Positions 49,367 to 62,416 of a DNA stretch of 64,000 nucleotides are shown in pieces. The DNA is from Paragordius varius (lineage: Eukaryota; Nematomorpha): contig OZ176053.1 in assembly GCA_964247055.1 (NCBI GenBank), positions 3,286,001 through 3,350,000 of the forward strand, given 5' to 3'. The first letter of the stretch is position 1. Every line of letters begins with the position of its first letter. The notes below the pieces were generated by a model that was not told the origin of the DNA, did no database searches, and saw only the letters and a program-made list of their open reading frames with translations. Position numbers and translations under genes: made by a program.

Positions 49367-52300
49367 ATGAGATCCTTCAATGCCAAAATTGCAAAATTCG
49401 TAATTCTTGCCGTCCTACTATATGCTTCCTACGTTTATGATTGGAAAAGATCAACCATTCCTTATTCTGCAAATGCCCTAAGTAAACTTTTAATTTTTTG
49501 TAATTTTTTAATATTTCATAGAAATTAACAATTGTAATTGTTAAATCCGTGAATGATATAAATGATATGAAAATTAAATTGAAATATTATTTAATAATTT
49601 TTTAGTATTTATAATTTAATTTTTGATTTAATTTCATATCGTTTCTAGTTAATATTCGATTTGGTTTTCTTTTATATCATGAATCCCACAGATTTAACAA
49701 TTGTTAGCAAACATTATCAATCCATTATTATCATTACAATATACCACCGGTGTTCAGCCCAATTGGCTTCACGGGCCGCATTTGCGGGTCATAAAATCCG
49801 ACGGGCCTTATTCGTAAAATATTTTATTAGAGTTTAATGTAAGACTGTAAAAACAACTATTTATTTAAACAGTTATTGCTAGTTCATTGCTAAAATTTAA
49901 AGAGATTAATCAGAAAGTTTATTTAAAAAAATAATTAATTACATAGTCGTAAAATTTTGTAATTGAAACTTTTCCTGGGCTGCAAAAATATATAAGGGCC
50001 GCATTTTGAACACCCCAGTTCTGTTAAAAATTTCTTTACCAGATAGGTTTATCCATATATTTTTTATTCATGACTGATTATATAATTTTTTCCAAAAATT
50101 TGGATATATTGTTTTTATCAGGTTTTAATAAAACATTATTTTACCATGTAATTGAAGTTTTTAATTAAAACAATTTAAAAAATATAAAGTTAGACTTAAT
50201 ATCACAAAAATATATTGCACGATATCATACGTGCATAATATGTGGTTATTAATACACCGCATTACGATCAAAAGAACCGCTCAAAGGCAATACAAAATAA
50301 CTTAGCAGTATGAGTTTGCATCCCTTGTTTCTTGATATATTACCATTTGGAAAATATGAAACACTTTAAAACTAAATTAAACAATTATATCAAAAAAATT
50401 TTAGAAAAAATTTAAAGTTTGAAAATAAGTGGCAAAATTTACAGTATGGATAAAAATACATTGCTGGTTTTTCATTAATTTTGCAAGATAGCATTTAAGC
50501 ATAGGGCAATAAGTATGGCTTATAGTTATTTCTTTTGTTATTTATTGCTAACCAATAATAATGCTCTTTGCTGCATATGCTATACATTTTCAGTCAAAAG
50601 CAACCATTTTTCAAGCATATGCAACATTTTTTCGATATCTTTGCTTGAAAAAGTGTTGCGTTTAGTCGAAAAAATATTGCTTTATGGTATATCTGGCAAT
50701 ATTTATTAAGGAAATAGCATTGTATATTTAATCATTTATTTTTTCCCCATGGTTTAGTGTGTAAATGCATAATATACAGCAGTCTTTATAAAGCCGAAGG
50801 TAAATTCACATCACCCAATTATCCCACACCTTACCATTATCGTATGTTTCAAAGCTCTGGGCAACGAAATAACCCTCAAGCCATGTCTTATTATACAATT
50901 GGCATCGCTTCTGAAAACTCTAATGCTAATGGTAATAATAATAATACCTCAACAACAGTAAATGATTTATGTCTCCTTTATTTTTTCTTGGGTCAAAGCA
51001 ATGATCTCGTTCATATTCAATTCGAAGATTTGGATATTGGTAAGGGTAAACTATTCTTGGTTTGGGTAGCTGGTAATTCGTTTCATAAAACATTTTATGG
51101 GGTAATTATTTTTTGAGGATATTGAAAAGTATGGTGGGCTACTTTTAGCATATCTTTGCATATAATATTTTAAGGGTAATTATTTTTTAAAGAGATGAAA
51201 CAGTAAGGTTAACATCCAATTTTAAGTAATAAGAGTATATTATTTTTGATTTTGGGCGACTCTGGTTACTCGTCTGAGAATATCTTTTAGTAAACAATTT
51301 TAAAGGGTAATTTTTTATAGATATAAATGTATGGTAACAACACACAATTTAACTATTGGTTAAACTATTTTTTGGCTCATTACGTTAAAGATAATCTCTG
51401 GGGTAATTATTTTATGAGGAGATTTGGTATATAATTTTTGATTTGGGCTATCGGGTTTCATGAAATATATCAAAGGGTAAATGTTTTTTGAAAGGAATTA
51501 TTAATATAATATGGTCAACATACAGATTAAAGCAAGGGAATCGTAAATATATTTATGTGAAAAAACGATAAAATAATATTTATTAAAAAATTGTTTTTTA
51601 TGGCAAAACGATCGGGTAATTAACTTATGTGGCTTGATACCTAAAGTAAAACCATATCCGTAAACAATATTAAGAGACCACTGTTAAAATTTAAATATAA
51701 TCCCAAACAGTTTTCCAAAACCCAATGTCTATGATAATTTTTAGCTATAAAATATCATTAATAAAATTATAATTGAAAAATTTTAACATATTGACATTGA
51801 TTGCGATATTATTTTTTTGGAAATTTTAATTATGAATCCATTTATTTGCACTTGTGCATTTAAAGATTAATCCAAATAAAATTTACCTTGTATCATAACA
51901 CATTATCAATAACGATATAAAAATTGTTTTTAGGAAAATTCATTATTTTACAAAAATATTTGATTAAATCAACCCTTTTTTTATTAAAATTACATAAGTT
52001 GACAGACCAAACTGTAACAATGAATATATCGAAATATTTGATGATGAAACGTCCCTTGTTTCACGGGATTTAGTAACTCACTCACTTAATGCCCATCTAC
52101 AAAATCATCCAAGGCTACATGAAATACCAAATGTTGACGCCACAAAAAACACTATAGACAAAAAGAATGTTAAAATTAAAGTAACCCATATAACCAATAA
52201 TAATAATACATTATTGTGTGGTACTTTATTCAATAATCTTCACCAATCCGAATTTTATAGCCGAAAAAATTCACTCGTATTCCTATTTTATGCCAAAGGG

Positions 52301-53411
52301 ATTGTGCCTAAAAAGCGAAAAACTTCACCAGACATCTTCAATTCATATTCAAAAACAACAGGCCTAGGACCTAGAAAGTATAGAAATAGAATAGCACTCC
52401 CTAGAAAAAAATTCCCAAATCTCAATAATAAAAATTTAAATCATAGCAACAATCGCTACCGAGGCTTTCAGGGCCATTTCAAATTTATCGACCGAGGTAT
52501 TATATATCGCAAAATTTATGAATTTATTTAAAATAGACAATATTTATTATGTTACATTATTATTATTATTATTTGAAATTTATATATTTTTTGAAAAAAA
52601 ATCATAATAAAATTAAGTTTATTTGTGTTGGCTCTCACTTTTAAATCTCCTGGGTCTTGGATGTGAAGTATAATACATTTTACAACAAATTTGTTGTGCG
52701 CAAATAAAAAAGCAGGCAAACGAGCATTACGTAAATTAATTTAATAAAAAAAGTATATCATCATTATATTATTGATACAACCTATAATATATTTATGAGG
52801 TAAGTTAAGTTAAAAAATTAAATTACATAAAGTGCCAAATTCAATTATGAAGAAAGTCTCTTTTTGATAAGGAATTATAGTATGAATAAGTAAAACAGGG
52901 GGTCTTCAACACAAATGGCTTCATAGGCCGTATTTTTGAATCGAAAAATCCGACGGATCGCATTCCCAACATATATGGGCAATAACAATTGTTTAATTAG
53001 ACATAAGAGTACAAAAACTACTATTTATTCTAATAATTTCGCTAGTTCCCCGGGAAAATACGGAAATTGTTTAAAACAATCAATTTTTCTTAAATTAGCC
53101 AATAATAATGCTCTTTGTATATATAAACTATTTGGCAGCATTATTTAATAAAAAAACTATCAATATATACCTAGTTAAACCTAATGTTGATTACAGTATG
53201 CACATGCATTCTTGCTTATTCACCGTATTGTTGGTCAATTGGCAACGCAGAAGTGTATGGGTTTAAACAAATAAATGTTAAAATCAAACAATTTTTCCCC
53301 ATCTTACAACACTAAATTTGTTTATCTCAATATAGACAAAATTAGTTTTGTATCATATGCGAATGTATTATGAATTGAACAATAATGTGAACAGACCAGC
53401 ATAATTGTGCT

Positions 53412-53445
<34 letters not shown>

Positions 53446-56288
53446 AGTATGGAAAATTCACAAGCTAAATTATCGAATGGTCCGTGTGTTTATAGCTTTG
53501 AAAGTCGTAATCATAGTAGCAAACAAGGTGACGTTTTTTCTATTAATTTTCCCTTCTCTCAACCATCTCATATCACTTATTGCCAATATCAATTCCATGC
53601 CATGGAAAACGAATTAATTCATATTATTGTTAATACGACGTACTTTGGAAGGACGGATTACAGGTTGGTTATTAATATAGTTTTGTGATAAATTAAATGT
53701 AAATATATATTTCAAAAAAAGTGTATGGTTTCTTTTTGTTAAGACTTAACATTTTGAATGACCACTACTATGAACAAAAGTTGAGTAGTATTCTACGAAA
53801 TTGGTATTAATTAAATTCTAGAACGGGTTTTTAAACAAAAAATTTATCATTAAAATGACGTCTGAATTTTTAGTAAATTAAACAAATGCTTCTTATAAAA
53901 TAAAAAAAAACTAATATAAATAAGTGTTTAATATAAAAAAATTTATTAAGAGGTATTAAAATTGTAAATGAGAATTTTACAAATTATTTGAGAAATGATG
54001 GTAATCATAGGAGGGTCGGCTAAAACTCACTGGAGAGATATAGTTAAACGGAAATTGAATTTAAATCCACTTATTATATATTAATTGCTTTCGCTCGTGA
54101 GAGCGGTCATATGAGACAGACAGCCTGTCTCGCCATAAAAATCCATCTATAGTGACTTGCGCGTTTAGCTTATAAAATACTAGTTCTTTTTTATTGTATT
54201 ATATATAATTTTAAATTATTGCTTTTGCAATATAATAAGATTATCTCCTTTCAATGTGCCCAAACCAAAGGTAGTCTATTTTTGTAATTCTTTCTGCTAT
54301 CGTTTTAACATCCGTACTCCCACCAATATCTAGGTAGTATTTAGGTTTCCAGAAAAGGGTGTGACAGGCATGGTTCTGACCGCCACTGTCCTCACAGGAC
54401 GACCCTCACCGCTTTCCTGCGCTTTTACACGTTACAGGGCAAGGAGATGCCACTTCCTTGTTGGATGCTTCTAAGGGTATATAGAGTAAAATATGTAGTG
54501 CAACAGATAAATTAAAAGTGATAGTAATATTAAATTATATGCAATTTACTCCCTACAAAGTATTTAAGGTTACAGTCAGCCACAAACTATCTCCCACCGG
54601 ATCCGCCCTTTTTGCAGATAGTCTTTAAAGGCGGCGATAGCGTCGACGCTGCCGTTTGACGTAATGGAGACTCTCATCTTCCTTTAATAATTCTTTCTTA
54701 ACTTGATTGCATCTATTTTTTCCAACCCCCATTTAGCACTAAAAAAACAAAGTCTGGCCCACACTCTGCAGGAAAACACACACACGTCCAAGCCATGCCC
54801 CACAGATAACCAATCCTCGTAGGAAGCATCCCTTTGCCTGGTTTTGGAAGTGAGTTCACAAATCACAGTGGCCCATTCGGATTTTTGACCTATGAAGGGG
54901 CGTATCACCTGTAGTTCAGCGCAGATCAAAACTTATCGCTAATCAGGTCGTTGTAGATCAATCAACCAACTTTATTAACGATCGACAGATCTTTCTCTGG
55001 TATAATGACGAAATCAATTTGGGAAGGGCACACATTCCTTTCAATCCTTTTGTATGGACAATATTGGCTATCCGGGAAAAAAGTGTTGCCAATCATTTTA
55101 TTGCTTTATCCCTTTTGCATTGATACACATTCAAAAATAATAACAATATCTACTCCAAGAAAACAAGGTGCCAACTTGCCACTGAATCACTTAAAAACCG
55201 ATAAAGGAATGTGTGCCCTTCCCAAATTCATTTCGTCATTATACCAGAGAAAGATCTGTCGATCGTTAATAAAGTTGGTTGCTTGATCTACAACGACCTG
55301 ATTAGCGATTAGTTTTGATCTGCGCTGAACTACAGGTGATACGCCCCTTCATAGGTCAAAAATCCGAATGGGCCACTGTGGTTGGTGAATTCACTTCCAA
55401 AACCAGGCAAATGCATGCTTCCTACGAGGATCGGTTATCTGCGGGGCATGGCTTGGACGTATGTGTGTTTTCCTGCAGCGTGTGGGCCTTGCGGAGATAG
55501 ACTTTGTCTTTTTAGTGCTAAATGGGGGTTGGAAAAATAGATGCAATCAAATTAAAAAAGAATCATTAGGAAGAGGAGAGACTTTACTACGCCAAAAGCC
55601 AGCGTCGATGCGATCGCCGCCTTCAAAGACTATCTGCAAAAAGGGCGGATCCGGTGGGGGATAGTTTGTGGCTGACTGTAACCTACTTTGATAGGGAGTA
55701 AATTGCATGTAATTTAATATTACTATCACTTTTATATCTGTTGCACTACATGTTTTACTGTATATACCCTTAGAAGCATCAAACAAGGAAGTGGCGTCCC
55801 CCTGCCCTGAAGCGTGTAAAAGCGCAGGAAGGCGGTAAGGGTCGTCCTGTGAGGACAGTGGTGGTTGGAACCATGTCTTTCACACCTTTTTCTGGATACC
55901 TGGATTATTTGAGGTAAATGATCTAGTAATCTATATAATAAATCTATTTTTAAATGTTAATGAGCATAAAATACATTAATTTTATTTAACGCTAAAAATT
56001 TCCGCTATTTATTCTATGGGACCTAGGGCATTACACCTCTTTTATACAGATGAACAACGTATTTATCTAAATAAAAGTTGCCTTTGAGAAATATAATCTT
56101 TGAAGGATGTTACTATTATAATTTTTTTATTTGATGTTACATAGTTTATTTTATATTTTGTTACGTGTTTGGGCTTTTAAATTGGAAGAGTAGTTACGGG
56201 TCAATTTTTGCGCCAGTCTGATTATAAAATGGACCATTCCGGAGACTGCTATTTTTTTCATTTAGAAGTGTCTGAACAGCTTTTATTA
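49367..56288 (+). CDS. Multi-CUB-domain secreted or membrane protein (3' end not found)
   Basis: Exons 49367-49481, 50758-51039, 51999-52496, 53444-53663 and 56189-56288 are phase-compatible (1,1,1,2,0), giving at least 405 aa. Exon 1 encodes a hydrophobic N-terminus (KFVILAVLLYASYVY), a signal peptide or anchor. CUB 1 has FTSPNYPTPY, LCLLYFFLGQSNDLVHIQFEDLDI, CNNEYIEIFDDE, LLCGTLF and FQGHFKFIDR, with the four expected cysteines, an Asn-rich loop and a long basic insertion. CUB 2 starts GPCVYSFESRNH and ITYCQYQFH; a third CUB-like start is VTGQFLRQSD and GDCYFFHLE. The layout recalls suppressor-of-lurcher/NETO-type proteins, but that is inference. CUB 2 lacks its second cysteine pair here, so an exon may be missing between the last two. 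The last exon ends at a donor, GTAAGT; no later exon was found. Confidence 0.7.
49747..50018. mobile_element. hAT-like MITE remnant in CUB-gene intron 1
   Basis: Left end ccggtgttcagcccaattgg, with gggccgcatttgcggg inside; right end gggccgcattttgaacacccc. The ends are inverted relative to one another. A left half of the same family lies at about 52895-53010 (cagggggtcttcaacac, then aaatccgacgg). Confidence 0.55.
51040..51510. repeat. Degenerate tandem repeat in CUB-gene intron 2
   Basis: Four to five units of roughly 90-130 bp share ggggtaattattttttgagg and tttgatttgggcta-like blocks. The array begins right at the exon 2 donor (51040). Confidence 0.55.
53415..53443. repeat. (TA)n microsatellite forming a CUB-gene acceptor
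   Basis: The TA tract ends in tatag, whose AG (53442-53443) is the phase-compatible acceptor of the CUB 2 exon. Confidence 0.65.
54347..55905. repeat. 1.5-kb palindrome with about 700-bp arms
   Basis: The arm 54347-55050 is inverted at 55195-55905 around a loop of about 145 bp. The arms are much GC-richer than the surroundings. Both arms encode a frame reading MICAELQVIRPFIGQKSEWA, then ASYED and GHGLDVCVFSC (54684-54929 minus, 55315-55500 plus). The start of it resembles Myb/SANT-like DNA-binding domains; this is a tentative reading. It lies between the CUB exons at 53663 and 56189. Confidence 0.75.
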
Positions 56289-57008
56289 GTAAGTTAAATT
56301 TTATTTACTTTATGAAAATAAACTATTTTAACTTAAAAAATATAAGATTGGATTAAGGAGACATACAAGAAGTGAGAGGGAAAGGTCAAAATGGATTATA
56401 AATTGATGTTTGTAAAATTTGAAGATTTTGTCTAAATTTTGGTCTCTTTCTGACATATATACTAACATACGTGGAATAAATTAGTACTTTTAATCTCCTC
56501 CGTATTCTCCACGAATTTTCATATAGTATAACACTGGTATGATAATCTTTGCATCAAATAATTTTTATATAGCAAAGATTATGAATAGTAATGCTTAGAA
56601 TATAATGTATTCATTATAATGAATACATTATATTTTATTGATAACATACATTGTTGCTGAAATCTTTATATATTTATGTGTGTTGAATCTAACATATGTT
56701 TCGCTGTAAAAAATAATATTTATAAAAGATAGATTACTTATGAACAGCATTCTCAAAAAAATTTGGCGGGCAGTACACATATATTTGACATTATCAAACG
56801 TTTTAGCATAAAAACCCCCAATTTTATTTCGGGTAAAAACAATACGGACAAAATCTAATAATATAAAGACAAATATTTTTTTAAGGCAACCATACTTTTT
56901 ATATCTTGATTTTTTTTAATATAACTAACTCATTGTTTAAAATCGTAAAGTATGAAATAGAGATATACACTGTGTGCAAAAATTTTATTTAATGAGATAG
57001 CTTATGAC

Positions 57009-60000
57009 TAAGGTGACCAGACGTCCCGCTTTTTCACACTTTGTCCCGCGTCCCGCTACGTTTTTAAAATGTCCCGCTTTTTCACGATTATATAAAAAAA
57101 ATTCTTTTTAACACAAATAAATTTTTTAATCCGTTTAAATTTTTTATCATTAAATATCTTTAATATCTATATAAATTTTAAATTAAAATTTTTTATTTTT
57201 AAATTAATATTTATTTTTTTCGAATTTATATCATATGATTATACACTTTCCCTACTACTACTGTCATCATTATCAAAAAGCCAAGTTAATACCACAAATC
57301 GGTAGCTTAAAAGACAAATTGATACCACAAATCGGTACCTTACACGTTTATTCCAGAAAATTAAGGTAATATAATAATTATTATACTAATAGTAGTTTAT
57401 AAATAAGCGCACAAAAAGAGGTTGTAAATTCAACGATGAATTAATGAAAGATTTTCCTTTTATCAAAAAAACGAAGAATGAATCATCTGTTAAATGTCTT
57501 ATATGCGAGGGGAAATTCACCCTAGCACATGGCACAAGCATGATATTACAAAGCATATGGAAACACAGAAACATAAAATATGTTTAGATATGGCGGCATC
57601 ATCTTACAAAATGAGCGATTTTTTTCGAGAAACCACTTTTGGAGAGGAAGAAAAGAATTTGGAACTAGCTGAGGGCGTGTTATCTTTTCACGCTGTTGAT
57701 CACAATCATTCCTTTAGATTTATGGACTGTACCTCACAGGTTATTCGCACGTTATTCCATAAAAAATTTACATGTGCCCGTACAAAGGCTGAAGCCATTG
57801 TGTGCAATGTCCTTTCGCCACATGCATTTTCTGGAATACAATTTGCTGAAAATTAATTTCTTATCCCTATACTCTGATGCATCAAATCACCATGAAACAA
57901 AATTATTTCCCACTTAAATTTTGATTCAGAAACCTGAGTAAAAATTAAAATTTTAGATTTAATTTCTCTACCCGGTGAAAATTCCGAAATAATATTTACT
58001 TCAATAATGCATAATTTAGAAAAAAATAATTTAAAAGAACAAAATTATCGCATATTGCGCTTACAACACCAATACGAACTTCGGTGGAAAAGCAAGGAGG
58101 GGAACGAATAATATTCATAAATTAGCAGATAATCTTATCAAAACATTATTGGCGTTGGGTGTGCAGCGCATATAATACACAACGCTATTCAAACAGCTGC
58201 TGGTTACTCCTAGATGTGGAAAATGTAGTTGTTAAAATATATTCCTATTTTTATATATACACGGTACGTGTTGAAACGCTTAAAGAATTCTGTGAAAATG
58301 CAGAAGTTCAATATCAAAAAATGCTTGGATATTGTAAAACTCGTTGGTTAGCTTTTATGCCAGCTATCGAAAGAATTTTAAAAATGAAAGATACTTTAAA
58401 ATCTTTTTTTTATCACGGGACAAATGTCCTACAACTTTAAAAAAGTTTTTTGAAAGTGATTCTTCAAAAATTTGGTTAGAATTCTTACATAATCAAGCTT
58501 CTCTCTTTCAAAATGTTATTAAATTTATAGAAGGTGGCAAAATTTTGGCAATCGAAGTAGCCAATTAAGTTAGTAACCTAAAATTCAATGTCAAGAACGG
58601 TTAGAAAATAATTTTTTACCATTAACCATCCGCAATATAATATTTAGAACAACAAGGCTTAATAAATCGCCAAGATATCGTGTACCATATAAAAATGTTT
58701 TATACAAACTGTAAAGATTATTTGGAAGACTGGATGACGTAATTCAATGAAATTGATCATTTTCATTGGATAAGATTAAAATCAGAATTTAATTGGTGCG
58801 ATGTTCAAAATCATTTGATTATATCTGCTCCCAAAAATTCTCAAAAAGTAGAGTTTCAGAAAATTTTTCTCTGAAGTATCATTAGTTAAAAGATATATTA
58901 ATAATGGAAAACTTAAATTATGGTCAAAATAAAAATATACAGAAGAAAAGAAATGGTTGGAAATATTTTAACACCAACTATATTACATACAATAATATTT
59001 AAAAAATTGTGGTCGCACTATCTTTACCTGGAACCAACGCTGCTACTGAGCGCGTTTTTTCCACAGTAAATCAGGTGTGGACATCGGAAACAAATTTAAA
59101 TGTTGAAACTTTAAAGGCCGTTTTATCTGTCAAATATAATTTGACAAATTCTTATGAAGACTTCTACAATATTTTAATGATGACAATCTGCTAAAACGCA
59201 TTCATTCAAACAAAAAATATACCAAAGAATAAAATATATTCTTATATTTATAAAATTTTTATGTTAAAAAATAAACAAAATTACTTAAAATATTGTATAA
59301 GTCTTCATAATTTGTCAAATTATATATTTTAACACATAAAATGGCTTTTATTCAATATTTAAATTTGATTCCGTGTCCTTACAACTTACTGTGGAAAAAT
59401 GCGTTCAATAGCAGTGGTTCAGGTAAAGATAATGCAAATTCTACATGAACATAATTTGTTTAAAAAATGATTATTTTAACCTACGTATTTTTTTCTGTTG
59501 TCCATAATATAAGTTTTCATTCAATATATTTATTTAATAATGAGACTTCATAAAAAAGTGTCACTGTGCACCGTCTTGTCTGCCAAATAATCGTTTCTGT
59601 TTGTATAAAACATTTTTATATTCTGGCTATTCATTGAGCCTTGTTTTTCTGGATGCTTTATAATATTGCGATTAGGTAATGGTATAAAATTATTTTCTAA
59701 CCTTTGTTAATTTTTGACCTTTGTCCTGTGATAAAAAATAATTCTAGGAGATCACATTTTATTAAATATTTCAATCGCTGGCAAAAGAGCTAACTAACAG
59801 TTCTACACAAGCATTTTAACATCTATATTTTCCACATCCAGGGGTAACAAATCAGTAGCTGTTTAAATAGCGTTGTGTATCTGCCAATTTTTGATTAACA
59901 TTATTCGCTTTGTTAAAAATATTTTTTGTGCCGCTTCTTGCATCACCCAGCGCACTTTGTGATGATCTCGTCTTTATTATTTTTTTCTATAATATTACAA

Positions 60001-60214
60001 TCACTTCACCCTTTGTTCGTGCACATGTAAATTTATTGAATAAGGTACAAACAACCTGTAAGGCACAAATTTTTTTATATTTATAATGTATTTGTGTTAA
60101 AAATAAATAAATATTACAATAAATTTTTTGTATAAAAATTTTTGGTTGTACCCCCCAATGACCCCCCTTCTCAGATTTGTCCCGCTTTTTCCTTCAAAAA
60201 ATCTGGTCACCTTA
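57009..60214 (+). mobile_element. hAT transposon, 3.2 kb, 8-bp target duplication
   Basis: Begins TAAGGTGACCAGACGTCCCG and ends ...atctggtcacctta, with 13-bp inverted ends. Flanked by the exact duplication cttatgac (57001-57008, 60215-60222). Tgtcccgctttttc blocks occur inside both ends. It contains broken pieces of one transposase, listed separately. Confidence 0.9.
57430..59194 (+). pseudogene. Broken hAT transposase with BED-type zinc finger
   Basis: In order: CKFNDELMKDFPFIKK, SVKCLICEGKF (first Cys pair of a BED-like finger) and its His part (HKHDITKHMETQKHK), HNHSFRFMDCTSQVIR, SLYSDASNHHETKLFP, GYCKTRWLAFMPAIERIL and the C-terminal hAT dimerisation motif LPGTNAATERVFSTVNQVWTS with LKAVLSVKYN. 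The pieces lie in different frames with stops between, so several breaks separate them; some short gaps might be mini-introns rather than damage. This matches a common animal hAT family of BED-finger transposases. Confidence 0.82.
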
Positions 60215-62416
60215 CTTATGACCAGCGTATTCATTTGCACAAAAATTTTTATTTGTTGACGACCTAGTTTTTGCAGTATTGAGAGAAAATCGAAATCGGA
60301 CAAAAAGTGAAAATTAAGGATAATTAAGGATAATTTAAAAAAATGATAAAATTTGAGATATTATGGTTGATTATCATTTTAGGACATATTTACAATATAT
60401 AAATACCCTAAAATCATATTGTTAAGGTTTACATAAGATCTCATAAGATGGCGTTTTTCTTTTAACACACTTAAAAGACAATTTTTTTTATAAAACTATA
60501 TTAAAATATTTTTTTTAATTATTTATTACCTAAACTCACTATTAAAATCTTAACTCCATATTTTATTCAGTAAAAAAACTTAATCAAAATTAAATCAAAA
60601 AATAATGTTTTTTATATTTACATTTTTTTGTTATCTGGGCGTTTAAAAAATTTATACTGTTTCATTTTGGAATCTTACATGAGTGCGAATTATAAAGTAT
60701 ATAATTTATGCAAAATAGGATTTAAAAGTAGTGGAATATCAACCAACAATCCTTACAAATCCTTGTAACAAGTCTGTTTTATGACAAATTAATATTATTG
60801 GGATTCGTACGGATTGTTAGTTGATACCACTATTTTTAAATCCTATTTTGCATAAATTATATACTATATATTTCGCACTCCTGTAAGCAAAATATAACAG
60901 TATAAATTTTTTATACACTCATAAACCAGATAACAAAAAAATGTAAAAATAAAAAACAATATTTTTTGGTTTTATTTTGATATATAAGTTTTTCTGAATA
61001 AAATCTATGTAAAGATTTTAATAGTGAGTTTTAGTAGATAATTAAAAAATTATTTTAATATAGTTATATAAAAAAATTGTCTTGTGAATGTGTTAAAAAA
61101 ACGCCATCTTTTAGGATTTTGTGGAAACCCCAACTATATGATTTTAGGGTATTTATATATTGAAAATATGTCCTAAAATGATAATAAACCATAATATCTC
61201 AAATTTAATCATTATTTTTTGAATTATCCTTAATTTTCACTTTTTGCCCGATTTCGATTTTCTCTCAATATTTTAAAAACTAGGTTGTCAATAAATAATA
61301 ATTTTTGCGGCAAAAAAATCGCTGGTCATAAGCTATCTCATAAAAAAATTTTTTGTTAAAAATTAACCCTCTTTTTTGCACTTAGTGTATATATTGGTAA
61401 CACAATCAATCATGTATATTACAATTGTAATGAAACGATTTTTGTAGGATAAATTATGGTTTAGAAAAGTATGGTGGTCTTTTAAAAAAAATGTGTTTAT
61501 ATTATACGTTTTACCCGTATAATCAATTTTTTTCTGTATTTTACCCGCTATCCTGACTTATATTTTTTAAAATTTTTAATCAGAATAATTATAAAATTTT
61601 TATTCCACAATCTCCTTTTCATGTACCTTCTCCAAAAACAATCTGTGTCGGATGGAGTAAAAATTATCTTTTTATCATATTACATAGCAATTCGTTTGTT
61701 TATTAAATTTACTAAATATAACTATATATTAATATCTTTGCAATAAAAAGCAAATTTAAACTAAACATTTACCCGAAGTCAATATTATAAATTATTAGAA
61801 AATATAAAGATTTTGAATGTTTTACTAAAAAATAACTATAAGGAGTTTATTTTACAAATATTTCACACTTTTCAACAAACTGCAGAAAGAGTTGTTGAGT
61901 CCCGCATTTGACACCACTGCTATGTAAGAATAATGATATCATAGATCCTGTTTTTAAATAACAGATATTACCAAACTCTGACATTACAGTATGAGTAAGT
62001 ATACATTGCTAGAAAGTTATTGATTGCCAAATATAGTATATAAAATTAAGGGAAGTATTATTGGCTTATAGTTATTTTTTTCTTTACTATTATTAGCCAA
62101 TAATAATTTTCTTTAACAGTTGTTAAATCCGTAAAATAATGATAAACGAAAATTGTTGCATATGCTATTTGGCAATAAATAATAACCTAGCAATATATAC
62201 TTACTAATAGTGTAAAACGATATTCAATAAAACAGATAACATACCTTCTAAATCTATCTTATAAAACACGCTTCAATTATTTATCATATGCTGTTAACAA
62301 ACATAACAATTAAAGATTTAGTTTGATATCAGGCTAAACAAAGTAACTGCCCTTGTATTAGTAGTAATGATACAAATAACTGTCCAAAAATTCATTAAAA
62401 TATAATAGAAACCTAA

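Larger units (their letters stand above)
56831..61547. mobile_element. Large foldback element split by a hAT transposon
   Basis: Its ends carry the 17324-17584 MITE terminus (atacggacaaaatc ... ttttacccgtataatc). Arms of about 0.7 kb (56831-57008 plus 60223-60752, against 60808-61547) pair around a centre near 60780. Shared blocks include atgagatagcttatgac, ttagggtatttatatatt and agtggaatatcaac with its inverse. Without the hAT insertion it would be about 1.5 kb. Confidence 0.72.

Noticed and set aside
50458-50715. Open frame 50515-50709 as a CUB-gene exon
   Set aside because: It belongs to a dispersed repeat with relatives near 53.1 and 62.1 kb (ccaataataatgctc), and is not CUB-like.
54684-55786. 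Open frames in the palindrome as host genes
   Set aside because: Present in both arms of an inverted repeat, with no start context or splice structure; treated as part of the repeat.
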